Assembly: GCA_024280145.1 (NCBI GenBank)
Contig: JAJRQR010000132.1
Span: 1 to 37,128, forward strand
Length of the DNA stretch: 37,128 nt
DNA from: Bacteroidota bacterium
GTDB lineage: Bacteria > Bacteroidota > Bacteroidia > Flavobacteriales > Flavobacteriaceae
Reading direction: 5' to 3'
Shown here piece after piece: positions 25,571 to 33,839 of the stretch. A model generated the notes under the pieces. It was not told where the DNA came from. It searched no databases and worked only from the letters and a program-made list of their open reading frames with translations. Each line of letters opens with the position of its first letter. Positions within the stretch are counted from its first letter, which is position 1. A program made the position numbers and the translations under genes.

Positions 25571-28500
25571 AATTTAATTCGATTATTGCTCTTTCTACTT
25601 CTTCTTTTGTTACTTTTTTTCCGGTTCGCATCCATTTAAAAAATACTTTAATTGAATTTGAAACCGATAACAATAACGGTAACATTACTAGGGTTAATAC
25701 GGTTGCAATTCCTATTCCGTAAGAAATTGAAATTGCCATAGGTATTAAAAACTGTGCTTGTCTGCTGGTTTCTAACATTAAGGGAGCCAATCCGGCTATG
25801 GTAGTTAATGATGTTAAAAATATTGCTCTAAATCTAGATTTTCCAGCTTGAATTAAGGCTTCATCATAGTCCATTCCTTCCTTTAAATAGAGATTAAATT
25901 TTCCTATTAATACCAATCCGTCATTTACCATAATTCCTATTAAAGCAATGATTCCCAACCACGATAAAATGTTAATCTGAAAATGATGAACATAATGTCC
26001 TAAAACCACACCTATCATACTAAAAGGAATCATAAGCATTAATAGCAAAGGCTGACTATATGTTCTAAATGTGAAAGCAATTACTATATAAATAAGAATT
26101 AAAATGATGGGACCTACAACTTTAACGGACTTCATCGTTTTTTGTGCTTCTCTATTTTGCCCTTCATATAATGCTGAAACGGTAGGGTATTTTGAAGTAA
26201 TTCCTGGCATAATCTGCTCTTTTATATCCTCTATAATATCCGAACCACTATCTTCTACCGACTTTAAATCTGCTGTTATCTGAATCTCTCGTTTTCCCTC
26301 TAAATGGTTTATTGCAACATCTCCACGAGTAATAGAATAGCTGGCAATTTCAGAAAAAGGAACTTTACTACCTAAAGGGGTGCTAATCCACATATCGTCT
26401 AAATCTTTGATAGAAGAACGGTCACTTTTTTGATAACGCACCCAAACTCGTATTTCATCCTGTCCTCTTTGAAATCGTTGTGCTTGAAATCCGAAAAAGC
26501 CAGAACGAACTTGCTCCATCACACTTCGTAAGTTTAAACCGAGGATGTTCGCCTTATCTTTTAGCTGAATCTGAATTTCTTTAATTCCAGCAGGATCATT
26601 ATCCGACATATCTTTTAAGGCTACTATCTCTGACATTTTAGATTTTAATTCATCTTTTGCAGCTTTAAGTTCTGTGATATTATTTCCTAACAAAGCAACA
26701 GCCACAGGGCTTCCTCCAAAATTTGAATTGGAACCGAAGGTTAAACTCTCAACTCCATTTACCATTCCAACTTGTTCACGTAGCGCTTTATTAATTTCTG
26801 AAGAAGCAAAATCTCGAGACTCTCCTGGCAATAAATTTATTGTTAGTGTCGCATTGGAAGTGCCTGGCCCTATTCTTTTAATAACATTCTGAACCACTTC
26901 CAGATTTCCCGTTTGCTTTTTAGTGAATTCTTTATTTATAACCCAAACTTTTTCTTCAATACTAGATATAATTGAATCGGTAATTAATTCGTTGGTTCCT
27001 TGCGGCATTTTAAGATTTACTGAAATCCGATCACTAGCAATTCTAGGAAAAAAAGAAGTCCCTACAATTCCGCCACCAATAGCTCCAATACTAAAAATTA
27101 ACAGAGCTATTGGAATTGCAAATCCCAAGAATTTATTTTTCAGAAAAAATCGCAAATACGGTACATAAACATTATCTCTAAATTTCATTAACCATTTATC
27201 TGCAAAAAGGTTTATTTTTTCAAAAAACTGGTCCATACGACCTTGTGTTTTTCCTTTACGATGCAACGCTTTAGAATGAGCGATATGCGCTGGTAATATG
27301 ATTAACGCTTCAATCATAGACACCAATAAAGTTAAGATAACAACTGTGGAAACTTCACTAAAAAAGTCTCCCATTCTTCCGTCTATAAAAAAGAAGGTAG
27401 AAAAAGCAATCATATTGGTTAATAAAGCTGAAACAACTGGTGGCAACACCTCAATGGTTCCATCTATTGCTGCTCTTATTGGTGATTTTCCTTTTTCGTA
27501 ATGATGAAATATATTTTCTCCAATTACAATTCCATCGTCAACCAAAATACCAATAACGATAATCATTCCGAAGAGTGACAATACATTAATTGTTACTCCC
27601 AATTGGGCAGCAAAAATAAACATTCCAAAAAACGCAATTGGAAGTCCTGCTGCAACCCAAAAAGCCAATCGCGCATTTAAAAACACGGCTAATAATAGCA
27701 AAACTAATATAAAACCTAGAATTCCATTTTCGGTTAATAATTTTGTTCTTCCTACTAATGTTATAGAGGAATCACTAGAAATATCTAGATTAACATTATC
27801 GTACTCTTGATTAAATTGATGAATGTATTCTTTTACTTTTTCTGCGGAAGAAATTAAATCTTCATTATTAGTATTACTTACCGTTATGTTAATGGCTTTA
27901 TTTCCGTTAAAGAAAACTCGATCGGGAGCTTCAGACCAAGTATCACGTACGTCGGCAACGTCGTTTAATCTAATAATATTTCCGTTAGATGCCGCTCTTA
28001 CTATAATATTTAATAATTCATTTCCGTAATAAGATCGATTACTTGCTCTTATTAAATAGTCTTCTTCATTGGTTTTTATATTCCCTCCAGTGATTAGAAT
28101 ATTGGAATTACTAACCGCATTTGCAACCTCTAAAAAAGATAAATTATAAGCTCTTAAATCATTTTCTCTTACTGAAATAGCAATTTCTTCAGCCGGAAAT
28201 CCCGATAGAGCAACCTGAGAAATACCATCAATACCGCGTAAATCATTTTCTATAGTTCTAGCATATTGCTTTAAAGTTACCAGCGGAATATTCTCTCCAC
28301 TCAGGGTGAAACTAATGGTGGGTCTCATTGTTTCAATCTTTGCAATTACGGGAGGTTCCAATCCTGATGGAAACGAAGGAACTCTATCTACTGCATTTTT
28401 AACATCTGCTAAAACAACATCTATATTTTTACCTTGTTCAATTTCAACATTAATTGAGGCTGAGTTTTCTTTTGAAACGGAAGTTACTCGATCAATACCT

Positions 28501-28727
28501 ACGGTTCCTTTTAAATTATCTTCAATTTTAAGTACGACCCCTTCTTCCATTTCAGCAGGAGAAGCGCCGGGATAGAATAAATCTATTTTAATTAGTTTTG
28601 AATCTGTTAATGGAAAAAAGGAGGATAACATAGATTTTGCTCCTATAAAACCAAAAATGATAAATGCAAAAATAAAGACGTTAACTGCAACCGGAAACTT
28701 TATAAAATAACTAATCAGTTTTTTCAT
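25548..28727 (-). CDS. RND multidrug efflux pump (HAE1/AcrB-like)
   Basis: A 1059-residue inner-membrane RND transporter with the drug-type (not metal-type) signature: FPLTDSKLIKIDLFYPGASP near the start, VDDGIVIGENIFHHYEKG in segment 4 with the two Asp residues for proton relay, MVNDGLVLIGKFNLYLKEG in segment 10, and LTSLTTIAGLAPLMLETS. Twelve membrane segments and two large periplasmic loops are present. It follows its adaptor gene by five bases and is followed by its channel gene. Likely substrates are drugs, bile-type detergents or similar hydrophobic compounds, in exchange for protons. Confidence 0.9.
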   Translation of the reverse strand: MKKLISYFIKFPVAVNVFIFAFIIFGFIGAKSMLSSFFPLTDSKLIKIDLFYPGASPAEMEEGVVLKIEDNLKGTVGIDRVTSVSKENSASINVEIEQGKNIDVVLADVKNAVDRVPSFPSGLEPPVIAKIETMRPTISFTLSGENIPLVTLKQYARTIENDLRGIDGISQVALSGFPAEEIAISVRENDLRAYNLSFLEVANAVSNSNILITGGNIKTNEEDYLIRASNRSYYGNELLNIIVRAASNGNIIRLNDVADVRDTWSEAPDRVFFNGNKAINITVSNTNNEDLISSAEKVKEYIHQFNQEYDNVNLDISSDSSITLVGRTKLLTENGILGFILVLLLLAVFLNARLAFWVAAGLPIAFFGMFIFAAQLGVTINVLSLFGMIIVIGILVDDGIVIGENIFHHYEKGKSPIRAAIDGTIEVLPPVVSALLTNMIAFSTFFFIDGRMGDFFSEVSTVVILTLLVSMIEALIILPAHIAHSKALHRKGKTQGRMDQFFEKINLFADKWLMKFRDNVYVPYLRFFLKNKFLGFAIPIALLIFSIGAIGGGIVGTSFFPRIASDRISVNLKMPQGTNELITDSIISSIEEKVWVINKEFTKKQTGNLEVVQNVIKRIGPGTSNATLTINLLPGESRDFASSEINKALREQVGMVNGVESLTFGSNSNFGGSPVAVALLGNNITELKAAKDELKSKMSEIVALKDMSDNDPAGIKEIQIQLKDKANILGLNLRSVMEQVRSGFFGFQAQRFQRGQDEIRVWVRYQKSDRSSIKDLDDMWISTPLGSKVPFSEIASYSITRGDVAINHLEGKREIQITADLKSVEDSGSDIIEDIKEQIMPGITSKYPTVSALYEGQNREAQKTMKSVKVVGPIILILIYIVIAFTFRTYSQPLLLMLMIPFSMIGVVLGHYVHHFQINILSWLGIIALIGIMVNDGLVLIGKFNLYLKEGMDYDEALIQAGKSRFRAIFLTSLTTIAGLAPLMLETSRQAQFLIPMAISISYGIGIATVLTLVMLPLLLSVSNSIKVFFKWMRTGKKVTKEEVERAIIELNYENDELH

Positions 28728-28732
28728 GAGAC

Positions 28733-29848
28733 TTAATTATTATTGTTATAAATTTTCACATTCATTCCCTCATAGGCTCCGGGTACTGTTTTAGAAAGCA
28801 ATAAAGTTCCGTTCTCAATTCCTTTTAAAACAACTGTTTCTGCAGAAAAATATACTGGAGTAACATCGATAAGGTTTAATATCGAATCACGAACAGCAAA
28901 TACCTGTTTGTTATCTATCAATAATTTTCGGGATATTTCGATGGCGTTTTTCTCAGATTTTGCCGTTAAATTGGCTTCTAAAAACATTCCTTCTTTTAAT
29001 TCATCATGTGCAACTTGAATATAAGCTTTAATCGTCTGTGAGGTAATATCTACCCTTCCATTTATTCGTATAACTTTTCCTTCAAATTCTTTCGTTTTTT
29101 CTAAATTATTTAAATTAACTAAATTTCCTTTTTTCAATAAGTTGGCAAATTGAGCATTAACAGAAACTTCTATTTCATAAACACTAGGATCTATAAATTC
29201 TCCTAGTTTTTGCCCAACTCTTACCAATGTACCAGAAGTCACTAAAGCCTCTGTCACAACTCCTTTATAAGGAGCTCGTAAGTTATATTTAGCAAGTTTA
29301 ACTTCTAAGTTTTTTACATTAAAATAAGCGGTATTAATACCTCTTCCAGCTATAAAATACTTTTCTTTTTCTGAAGAAATTTTAGGCAAAATTGGAGTAG
29401 TCTTATTGATATCGAAATTGTCCAAATAATTTTGCCATTTTTGATATTCTTCAGGATAATCAAAACGTATATCAGGCATTATTCCGATAATACTATTGTA
29501 AAAATTGCTTTTTTGTGATTGCAAATTGGCATAAAACTCATCGCTGTTAATACTCAAGATCAATTCTCCCTTTTTATAAGTTGTACCTGCTTTAAACTCT
29601 TTTGTTGAATGTTTTAAAACACCTTGAACTTCAGCAAATATTTCAATTTTATGTTTTGCACTTAAATTTCCACTTGCTGTTATTACAATTGGAATTTCTT
29701 TGTTAACAACCTCCTTTACAAAAACAGTTTTTACTATTTTCTCAAAGGTAGGTTTAGGCTTATTTTTATTTCCTATTAAATATTTTGAAATGAATATGGC
29801 TCCTACTAGTAATAGTACTCCAAAGACAATTGATATTATTTTTCTCAT
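28733..29848 (-). CDS. RND efflux periplasmic adaptor (HlyD/AcrA-like)
   Basis: A 371-residue membrane-fusion protein anchored by an N-terminal membrane segment (IISIVFGVLLLVGAIFISKY). It has the two lipoyl halves (AEVQGVLKHSTKEFKAGTTY; APYKGVVTEALVTSGTLVRV) separated by a short helical section with an aromatic-rich insert (FDYPEEYQKWQNYL), then beta-barrel and membrane-proximal domains. It starts nine bases after marR and ends five bases before the pump, as in a typical marR-adaptor-pump-channel operon. Confidence 0.88.
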   Translation of the reverse strand: MRKIISIVFGVLLLVGAIFISKYLIGNKNKPKPTFEKIVKTVFVKEVVNKEIPIVITASGNLSAKHKIEIFAEVQGVLKHSTKEFKAGTTYKKGELILSINSDEFYANLQSQKSNFYNSIIGIMPDIRFDYPEEYQKWQNYLDNFDINKTTPILPKISSEKEKYFIAGRGINTAYFNVKNLEVKLAKYNLRAPYKGVVTEALVTSGTLVRVGQKLGEFIDPSVYEIEVSVNAQFANLLKKGNLVNLNNLEKTKEFEGKVIRINGRVDITSQTIKAYIQVAHDELKEGMFLEANLTAKSEKNAIEISRKLLIDNKQVFAVRDSILNLIDVTPVYFSAETVVLKGIENGTLLLSKTVPGAYEGMNVKIYNNNN

Positions 29849-29857
29849 TTTTAATTA

Positions 29858-30322
29858 TTAAATATGCCCTGGATTTGAGCTAAGATTTTGTTGAATTTTT
29901 TTTAATGTTTTTATGATGTTCTGTTTTTCTTGATCTGAAATATTCTTGTCAATTTGCATTATTAAATCACCAATAACTGGTTTTGTTTTTTCAAATACAT
30001 CTCTTCCTAATTGACTTATATAAACTTTATTAATTCGTTTATCTTTAAGAGACTGTTTGCGGGTTATGTACTTTTTGTTTTCCATTTTGGTCAACAAACG
30101 AGGCAATGAAGATTTATCACGTAAAGTTAAAAAAGCCAGCTCGTTCTGATTTAAGCCATCTTGGTCGTGGAGCTTTTTTAAAACAATCATTTGTTCTTTG
30201 GTAAGGTTTAAATCAACTTTATTAAGTGACTCTTGCAAAAAATAATCTACTATTTTCACCGTCTTCCCTAACCAAGGGCCAATCGAATTTTCAAAATCTA
30301 TAAAATTATTCTCAGAATTCAT
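29858..30322 (-). CDS. MarR-family repressor of the efflux operon
   Basis: A 154-residue MarR protein: winged helix with GLNQNELAFLTLRDKSSLPRLL as the recognition region and the wing KKYITRKQSLKDKRINKVY (D-x-R motif), flanked by long dimerisation helices. The ATG at 30322 is chosen; an in-frame start at 30382 would add 20 residues that run across the operator and the -7 box. That start puts the -7 box TATCTTTG four bases before the ATG, so the mRNA is probably leaderless. The gene heads the adaptor-pump-TolC operon and very likely represses it by binding the palindrome at 30347-30368, being released by a drug-like ligand. Confidence 0.88.
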   Translation of the reverse strand: MNSENNFIDFENSIGPWLGKTVKIVDYFLQESLNKVDLNLTKEQMIVLKKLHDQDGLNQNELAFLTLRDKSSLPRLLTKMENKKYITRKQSLKDKRINKVYISQLGRDVFEKTKPVIGDLIMQIDKNISDQEKQNIIKTLKKIQQNLSSNPGHI

Positions 30323-30326
30323 CTTG

Positions 30327-30368
30327 CAAAGATACAAGATTAAACAATTAGTTGCATATGCAACTAAT
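30327..30368 (-). promoter_or_regulatory. Promoter and MarR operator of the efflux operon
   Basis: The -7 box TATCTTTG (- strand) is at 30327-30334. A perfect 22-base palindrome with half-site ATTAGTTGCAT lies at 30347-30368 and covers the expected -33 position, where a bound MarR dimer would exclude RNA polymerase. Such long perfect dyads are typical MarR operators. Confidence 0.75.
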
Positions 30369-30380
30369 TTAAAAAAAACC

Positions 30381-30424
30381 AAAAAAAAAAGGTCGCCTAA
30401 AAAACCAACTATTTAGACGACCTT
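30381..30424 (-). terminator. Strong rho-independent terminator upstream of marR
   Basis: On the - strand the arms AAGGTCGTCTAAA and TTTAGGCGACCTT (one mismatch) form a stem of about 13 pairs, followed directly by ten T (30381-30390). It ends transcription arriving from the glycosyltransferase side or from a small transcript in 30425-30660, thirteen bases before the MarR operator. Confidence 0.8.
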
Positions 30425-30477
30425 ATGCACATTTGCACTAAACTTTGAATTGTGCATTATAAAAATATGAAAAGTAT

Positions 30478-30543
30478 TTACTTATTTGTTCTATTGACTA
30501 ACAGAACAATAATAAGGTTATGCAAAATAAAATTCTTTTTCAT
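30478..30543 (-). CDS. Possible 21-residue hydrophobic peptide upstream of a terminator
   Basis: ATG at 30543 reads MKKNFILHNLIIVLLVNRTNK and stops. The charged start and hydrophobic middle resemble a leader or small membrane peptide. The rest of 30323-30663 holds the marR promoter, the strong terminator, a possible hairpin (TTATGCACA at 30423-30431 with its partner near 30451-30461) and a weaker hairpin at 30621-30638. I recognise no riboswitch. A chance ORF is quite possible at this length. Confidence 0.25.
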   Translation of the reverse strand: MKKNFILHNLIIVLLVNRTNK

Positions 30544-30620
30544 AGCAATTTATTTTTTAAATTAACCTTTATGAATAACTTTCATAGTGTAAATAAACGT
30601 TGAAAAGTATCATAAAGAAT

Positions 30621-30638
30621 AAACCCCGATAAGAGTTT
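30621..30638 (-). terminator. Weak hairpin terminator after the glycosyltransferase gene
   Basis: Arms AAACTC and GGGTTT with a short loop lie 26 bases past the stop codon of the glycosyltransferase. The - strand T-run is poor (TTTATTCTTT); the + strand has a better one (TATTTTTT), so it may work in either direction. Confidence 0.35.
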
Positions 30639-30663
30639 ACTATTTTTTAATTTATTACACCTT

Positions 30664-31674
30664 CTAACAAAAAAAGAAATAATCCTTATTTACCGTATAT
30701 TTTAGTTGGCTAAAATAACTTGCAATTTCGTTTTGAGCATTCGGATTAGCAACAGTAATAATACTTTGAGAGTTTTCTATTTGTTCTAAAGCTGTAAATG
30801 GAAGCATCTCAACAGCATAAATATGCTTACCTACTTTTTTAGGATTGTCACAAATCCAATAAAATCCAATTTTCTTTTCAATTAGCAATTTTGCTAAATT
30901 TTTACCCTTTGCTCCTGCTCCCCAAATCACTAATTTTTTTGTTTTATCGTAATCCAACTTCAGAAAATAATTAATTTTAATTTGCATAAAAGTATTATCT
31001 GCATAATGAATATGAGTTCGCGAAGTTCGGGTAGAGTAATCTCGCCAATGATGCAAAACTTTTTTACAAGGAATTGGTTTCATTTCATTTTGATAAAATC
31101 GAAAGGCTAAATCGTAATCTTCAGGATAATCGTTGGGTCGAAATGCTTCAGATTCTTCAAAATCATTCCTATATACCATCCAACAAGGCGAAGGAATTAC
31201 ACATTCTTTATAAATTCCCTTAAAATTAGTTCCTTCAGAAATTAGAGAATTCAACCAAGTTTCATAATTTTTAAAACCATCGCCTAAAGGTTTTTCTGAA
31301 AAATACTTCACCAAACCCAATGAGATATGTCCATTTCCTGAAATTAATAAATGCTGCTTTAGAACCTTCAATTTATCCAAACTCATAATATCATCGGAGT
31401 CCATTCGATTAATAAATCCGCCATTACTTTTTGAATATGCCAATCGTAAAGCTTCAATAATTCCGCTACCTGTATTATTAAAAACCGATATCCGGTTATC
31501 TTTTAAAGCAAAATCCTCCAAAATTGAAAGGCTATTATCGGAAGATCTATCATTCACCGCTATCAATTCCCAATTCTTTTCTTCTTGATTTACAATAGAT
31601 TCCAAGCATTCTACTAAAAACTGTTCTGTGTTTTTAACAGGCATTACTATAGAAATAAGCATATTTTCCTTCAT
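30664..31674 (-). CDS. Family 2 glycosyltransferase with C-terminal Rossmann-like domain
   Basis: This 336-residue protein begins with a GT-A domain of family 2: SIVMPVKNTEQFLVECLESI, NDRSSDNSLSIL, and the metal/nucleotide-binding MDSDD (about residue 96). Residues from about 250 (KLVIWGAGAKGKNLAKLLIE) form a second, nucleotide-binding-like domain seen fused to some bacterial sugar transferases. It has no membrane segments and so works in the cytoplasm. It transfers a sugar from a nucleotide donor to an unknown acceptor, perhaps a surface polysaccharide or lipid. It is not in an operon. A TATATTTA box ends four bases before the ATG, again suggesting a leaderless mRNA. Confidence 0.82.
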   Translation of the reverse strand: MKENMLISIVMPVKNTEQFLVECLESIVNQEEKNWELIAVNDRSSDNSLSILEDFALKDNRISVFNNTGSGIIEALRLAYSKSNGGFINRMDSDDIMSLDKLKVLKQHLLISGNGHISLGLVKYFSEKPLGDGFKNYETWLNSLISEGTNFKGIYKECVIPSPCWMVYRNDFEESEAFRPNDYPEDYDLAFRFYQNEMKPIPCKKVLHHWRDYSTRTSRTHIHYADNTFMQIKINYFLKLDYDKTKKLVIWGAGAKGKNLAKLLIEKKIGFYWICDNPKKVGKHIYAVEMLPFTALEQIENSQSIITVANPNAQNEIASYFSQLKYTVNKDYFFFC

Positions 31675-31778
31675 AAGGTAAATATAATCAGACCCTTTCT
31701 ATAAATGAACTTTTCACAAAACTTTCACATTTAACCTAAATAGTTAGCTTATATTTATGCCTCAAAAAATACAATTTT

Positions 31779-32792
31779 ATGATTCGTTTATTATTAGTGA
31801 TTGCTGTAGTTCTCACGGTTTCTTGTAACTCTGCACAAAATGCTACTTCAGCTAAAAAAATGACTGCTCAAGACTATGCAAACACCATTACTGCTGAAGA
31901 TTTAAAAACACACTTATACATTCTTGCCGATGATAATATGGAAGGAAGAATGACTGGTGAAAACGGAAATAATAAGGCTGCGGAGTATATTCGTAACTAT
32001 TATATGGATCTTGGAATTGACTCTCCAATTGAAAAAAACAACTACTATCAACCAATTCCAGCCGAATTTTTTAATGGAGCTACCAACGGAAACCCATCAC
32101 AAAATGTTGTGGCTTTTATTAAAGGAAGTGAAAAACCAGAAGAAATCATTGTGCTTTCTGCACATTACGATCACGTAGGAGTGAAAAAAGGAGAAGTCTA
32201 TAACGGTGCTGATGACGACGGAAGTGGTACAGTTTCGATGTTAGAAATGGCACAAGCCTTTCAAAAAGCTGCGAAAGAAGGAAATGGACCTAAGCGTTCT
32301 ATTTTAATTCTACACGTTACGGGCGAAGAAATTGGTTTGTATGGTTCTAAATATTACACAGAAAATCCATTATTCCCTCTTGAAAATACCGTGGTAAACT
32401 TAAATACCGATATGATTGGAAGAATCGGTTCTGAAAAAGAAGGAAACGAAAATTACATTTACTTAATTGGAAGCGATAAATTAAGTCAGGAATTACATGA
32501 TTTATCGGAAGCAGTAAATAAAAAATATACAAACATTGAATTAGATTACACCTATAATGATGAAAATGATCCCAATCGTTTTTACTACCGAAGTGACCAT
32601 TATAACTTCGCAAAAAATAACATCCCAGTAATATTTTATTTTAACGGAACTCACGACGATTATCATCAAGCAAGTGATACTCCCGATAAAATTGAATACG
32701 ATTTAATGGCAAAAAGAGCACAACTCATATTTTTAACTGCTTGGGAAATTGCAAATCGAGAAGGAAGAATTACTGCTGATAAATTGAAGTAA
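31779..32792 (+). CDS. M28-family metallopeptidase, lipoprotein
   Basis: A 337-residue zinc peptidase with a lipoprotein signal (LLLVIAVVLTVSC, Cys16). All five M28 zinc ligands are visible: His in LSAHYDH, bridging Asp in NGADDDGSG, the catalytic and ligand Glu pair in TGEEIGLYG, Asp in LNTDMIGR, and the final His in DDYHQASDT. It should remove amino acids from peptides in the periplasm or at the outer membrane. The gene stands alone; a TATATTTA box lies about 20 bases before the ATG, and an inverted repeat with a T-run follows the stop at 32828. Confidence 0.88.
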   Translation: MIRLLLVIAVVLTVSCNSAQNATSAKKMTAQDYANTITAEDLKTHLYILADDNMEGRMTGENGNNKAAEYIRNYYMDLGIDSPIEKNNYYQPIPAEFFNGATNGNPSQNVVAFIKGSEKPEEIIVLSAHYDHVGVKKGEVYNGADDDGSGTVSMLEMAQAFQKAAKEGNGPKRSILILHVTGEEIGLYGSKYYTENPLFPLENTVVNLNTDMIGRIGSEKEGNENYIYLIGSDKLSQELHDLSEAVNKKYTNIELDYTYNDENDPNRFYYRSDHYNFAKNNIPVIFYFNGTHDDYHQASDTPDKIEYDLMAKRAQLIFLTAWEIANREGRITADKLK

Positions 32793-32827
32793 GTTGTAAA
32801 ACCATTAAGAAATTAAGTTTTTTAGAT

Positions 32828-32894
32828 AGACCTAACAGGTTTCTCTCTTACGCATAAAAGCTTCGAAGAACAAAGGAAACCTGTTAGGTCTTTT
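32828..32894 (+). terminator. Long-stem terminator or dispersed palindrome after the M28 gene
   Basis: A perfect 16-base inverted repeat (left arm AGACCTAACAGGTTTC at 32828-32843, right arm 32876-32891) encloses a 32-base loop and ends in TCTTTT. It can terminate the M28 gene on the + strand. Stems built on CCTAACAGGTTT are, from memory, a recurring element between genes in Flavobacteriaceae, so it may be a repeat used as a terminator. Confidence 0.6.
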
Positions 32895-32955
32895 AGGATT
32901 ACAAAGTTTTTTCCACAAAAAAAGCTCCTCCATTATAGAGAAGCTCTTGCTTTTG

Positions 32956-33030
32956 GGTGGAAGACGGGATTCGAACCCGCGACCCTCGGTACCACAAACC
33001 GATGCTCTAACCAACTGAGCTACAACCACC
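32956..33030 (-). tRNA. tRNA-His (anticodon GUG)
   Basis: Read on the - strand: encoded G-1 at 33030, acceptor GTGGTTG, D-arm GCTCAGTTGGTTAGAGC, anticodon loop TTGTGGT with anticodon GTG, T-arm GCGGG-TTCGAAT-CCCGT and discriminator C. The acceptor 3' strand is CTTCCAC, which pairs with the 5' strand except at 5-68 and 6-67, where both pairs are U-U. CCA is not encoded. Confidence 0.93.
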
Positions 33031-33058
33031 ATTTAATTTTTCGCTTATTAAGCGGCTG

Positions 33059-33089
33059 CAAATATAATTCATTTCAATTCGTTTCGCAA
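33059..33089 (-). promoter_or_regulatory. Promoter of tRNA-His
   Basis: The -7 box TATATTTG (33059-33066) and a -33 TTG (33087-33089) are separated by 20 bases, the expected Bacteroidetes spacing. A short palindrome (CGCTTATTAAGCG, 33041-33053) lies in the 5' leader before the tRNA. Confidence 0.65.
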
Positions 33090-33107
33090 TAGAGAAATGA
33101 AAGATTT

Positions 33108-33824
33108 TTAAATAATATCGTATAAAGATTCAACCGCCACATAACGCTCCACTGTAAATCCTTCACCGTGTTCTTTTCCAATTAATCGTCCTAAATCTTG
33201 TGCTCGATAGGTAATACTATCTTTAAAATTGGTGGTTGAAATAGGAGTTACTGGTTCGCTAGAACCTTGTTGATGAAATTGAGTCTTATAAGCTAAAACA
33301 GATTCCAATTTTTTATTGATAAATCCTGAAACATCAACCACAAAATCAGGTTCTATATTTTTCCATTGTATATAATGATAGACATGTTTTGGTCGCCAAG
33401 CTTCTTGGTTTTTTCCTTCTGAAGTGGTTTCAATTTTTCGCAATCCACTTAAAAAGCAAGAATCACTTACCAAACTACTTCCTTTTGGGTGGTCTATATG
33501 GCGGTCATCAATTGCGTTACATAGTACAATATCCGGTTGGTATTTACGAATCATCTCAATTAATTTCAATTGATGTTCTTTATCATTCAAAAAAAATCCA
33601 TCGGCAAATTCCATATTTATTCTGAAGCTAGCTCCAAGAATATTTTTGGCATCTTCTGCTTCTTTATCTCTAGTTTCAGCGGTTCCTCTGGTTCCTAATT
33701 CACCTCGAGTTAAATCAATAATTCCAACCCTTTTTCCGTTGGCAATTTCTTTAGCAATGGTTGCTCCTGCTCCTAATTCTATATCGTCTGGATGTGCGCC
33801 AATGGCAAGTATGTCTATTTTCAT
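33108..33824 (-). CDS. bshB1: Bacillithiol biosynthesis deacetylase BshB1
   Basis: This 238-residue LmbE/PIG-L-family zinc hydrolase removes the acetyl group from GlcNAc-malate, the second step of bacillithiol synthesis. Zinc and catalytic motifs are AIGAHPDDIELGAGA (His-Pro-Asp-Asp) and DRHIDHPKGS; DLTRGELGTRGT is also characteristic of BshB1. Length and both ends fit the family. Bacillithiol is the main low-molecular-weight thiol in this group, which fits the trans-sulfuration (cysteine/methionine) gene 15 bases upstream. A TACCTTTA box ends four bases before the ATG, so the gene may also be transcribed alone as a leaderless mRNA. Confidence 0.93.
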   Translation of the reverse strand: MKIDILAIGAHPDDIELGAGATIAKEIANGKRVGIIDLTRGELGTRGTAETRDKEAEDAKNILGASFRINMEFADGFFLNDKEHQLKLIEMIRKYQPDIVLCNAIDDRHIDHPKGSSLVSDSCFLSGLRKIETTSEGKNQEAWRPKHVYHYIQWKNIEPDFVVDVSGFINKKLESVLAYKTQFHQQGSSEPVTPISTTNFKDSITYRAQDLGRLIGKEHGEGFTVERYVAVESLYDII

Positions 33825-33839
33825 TTGGTAAAGGTAAGT

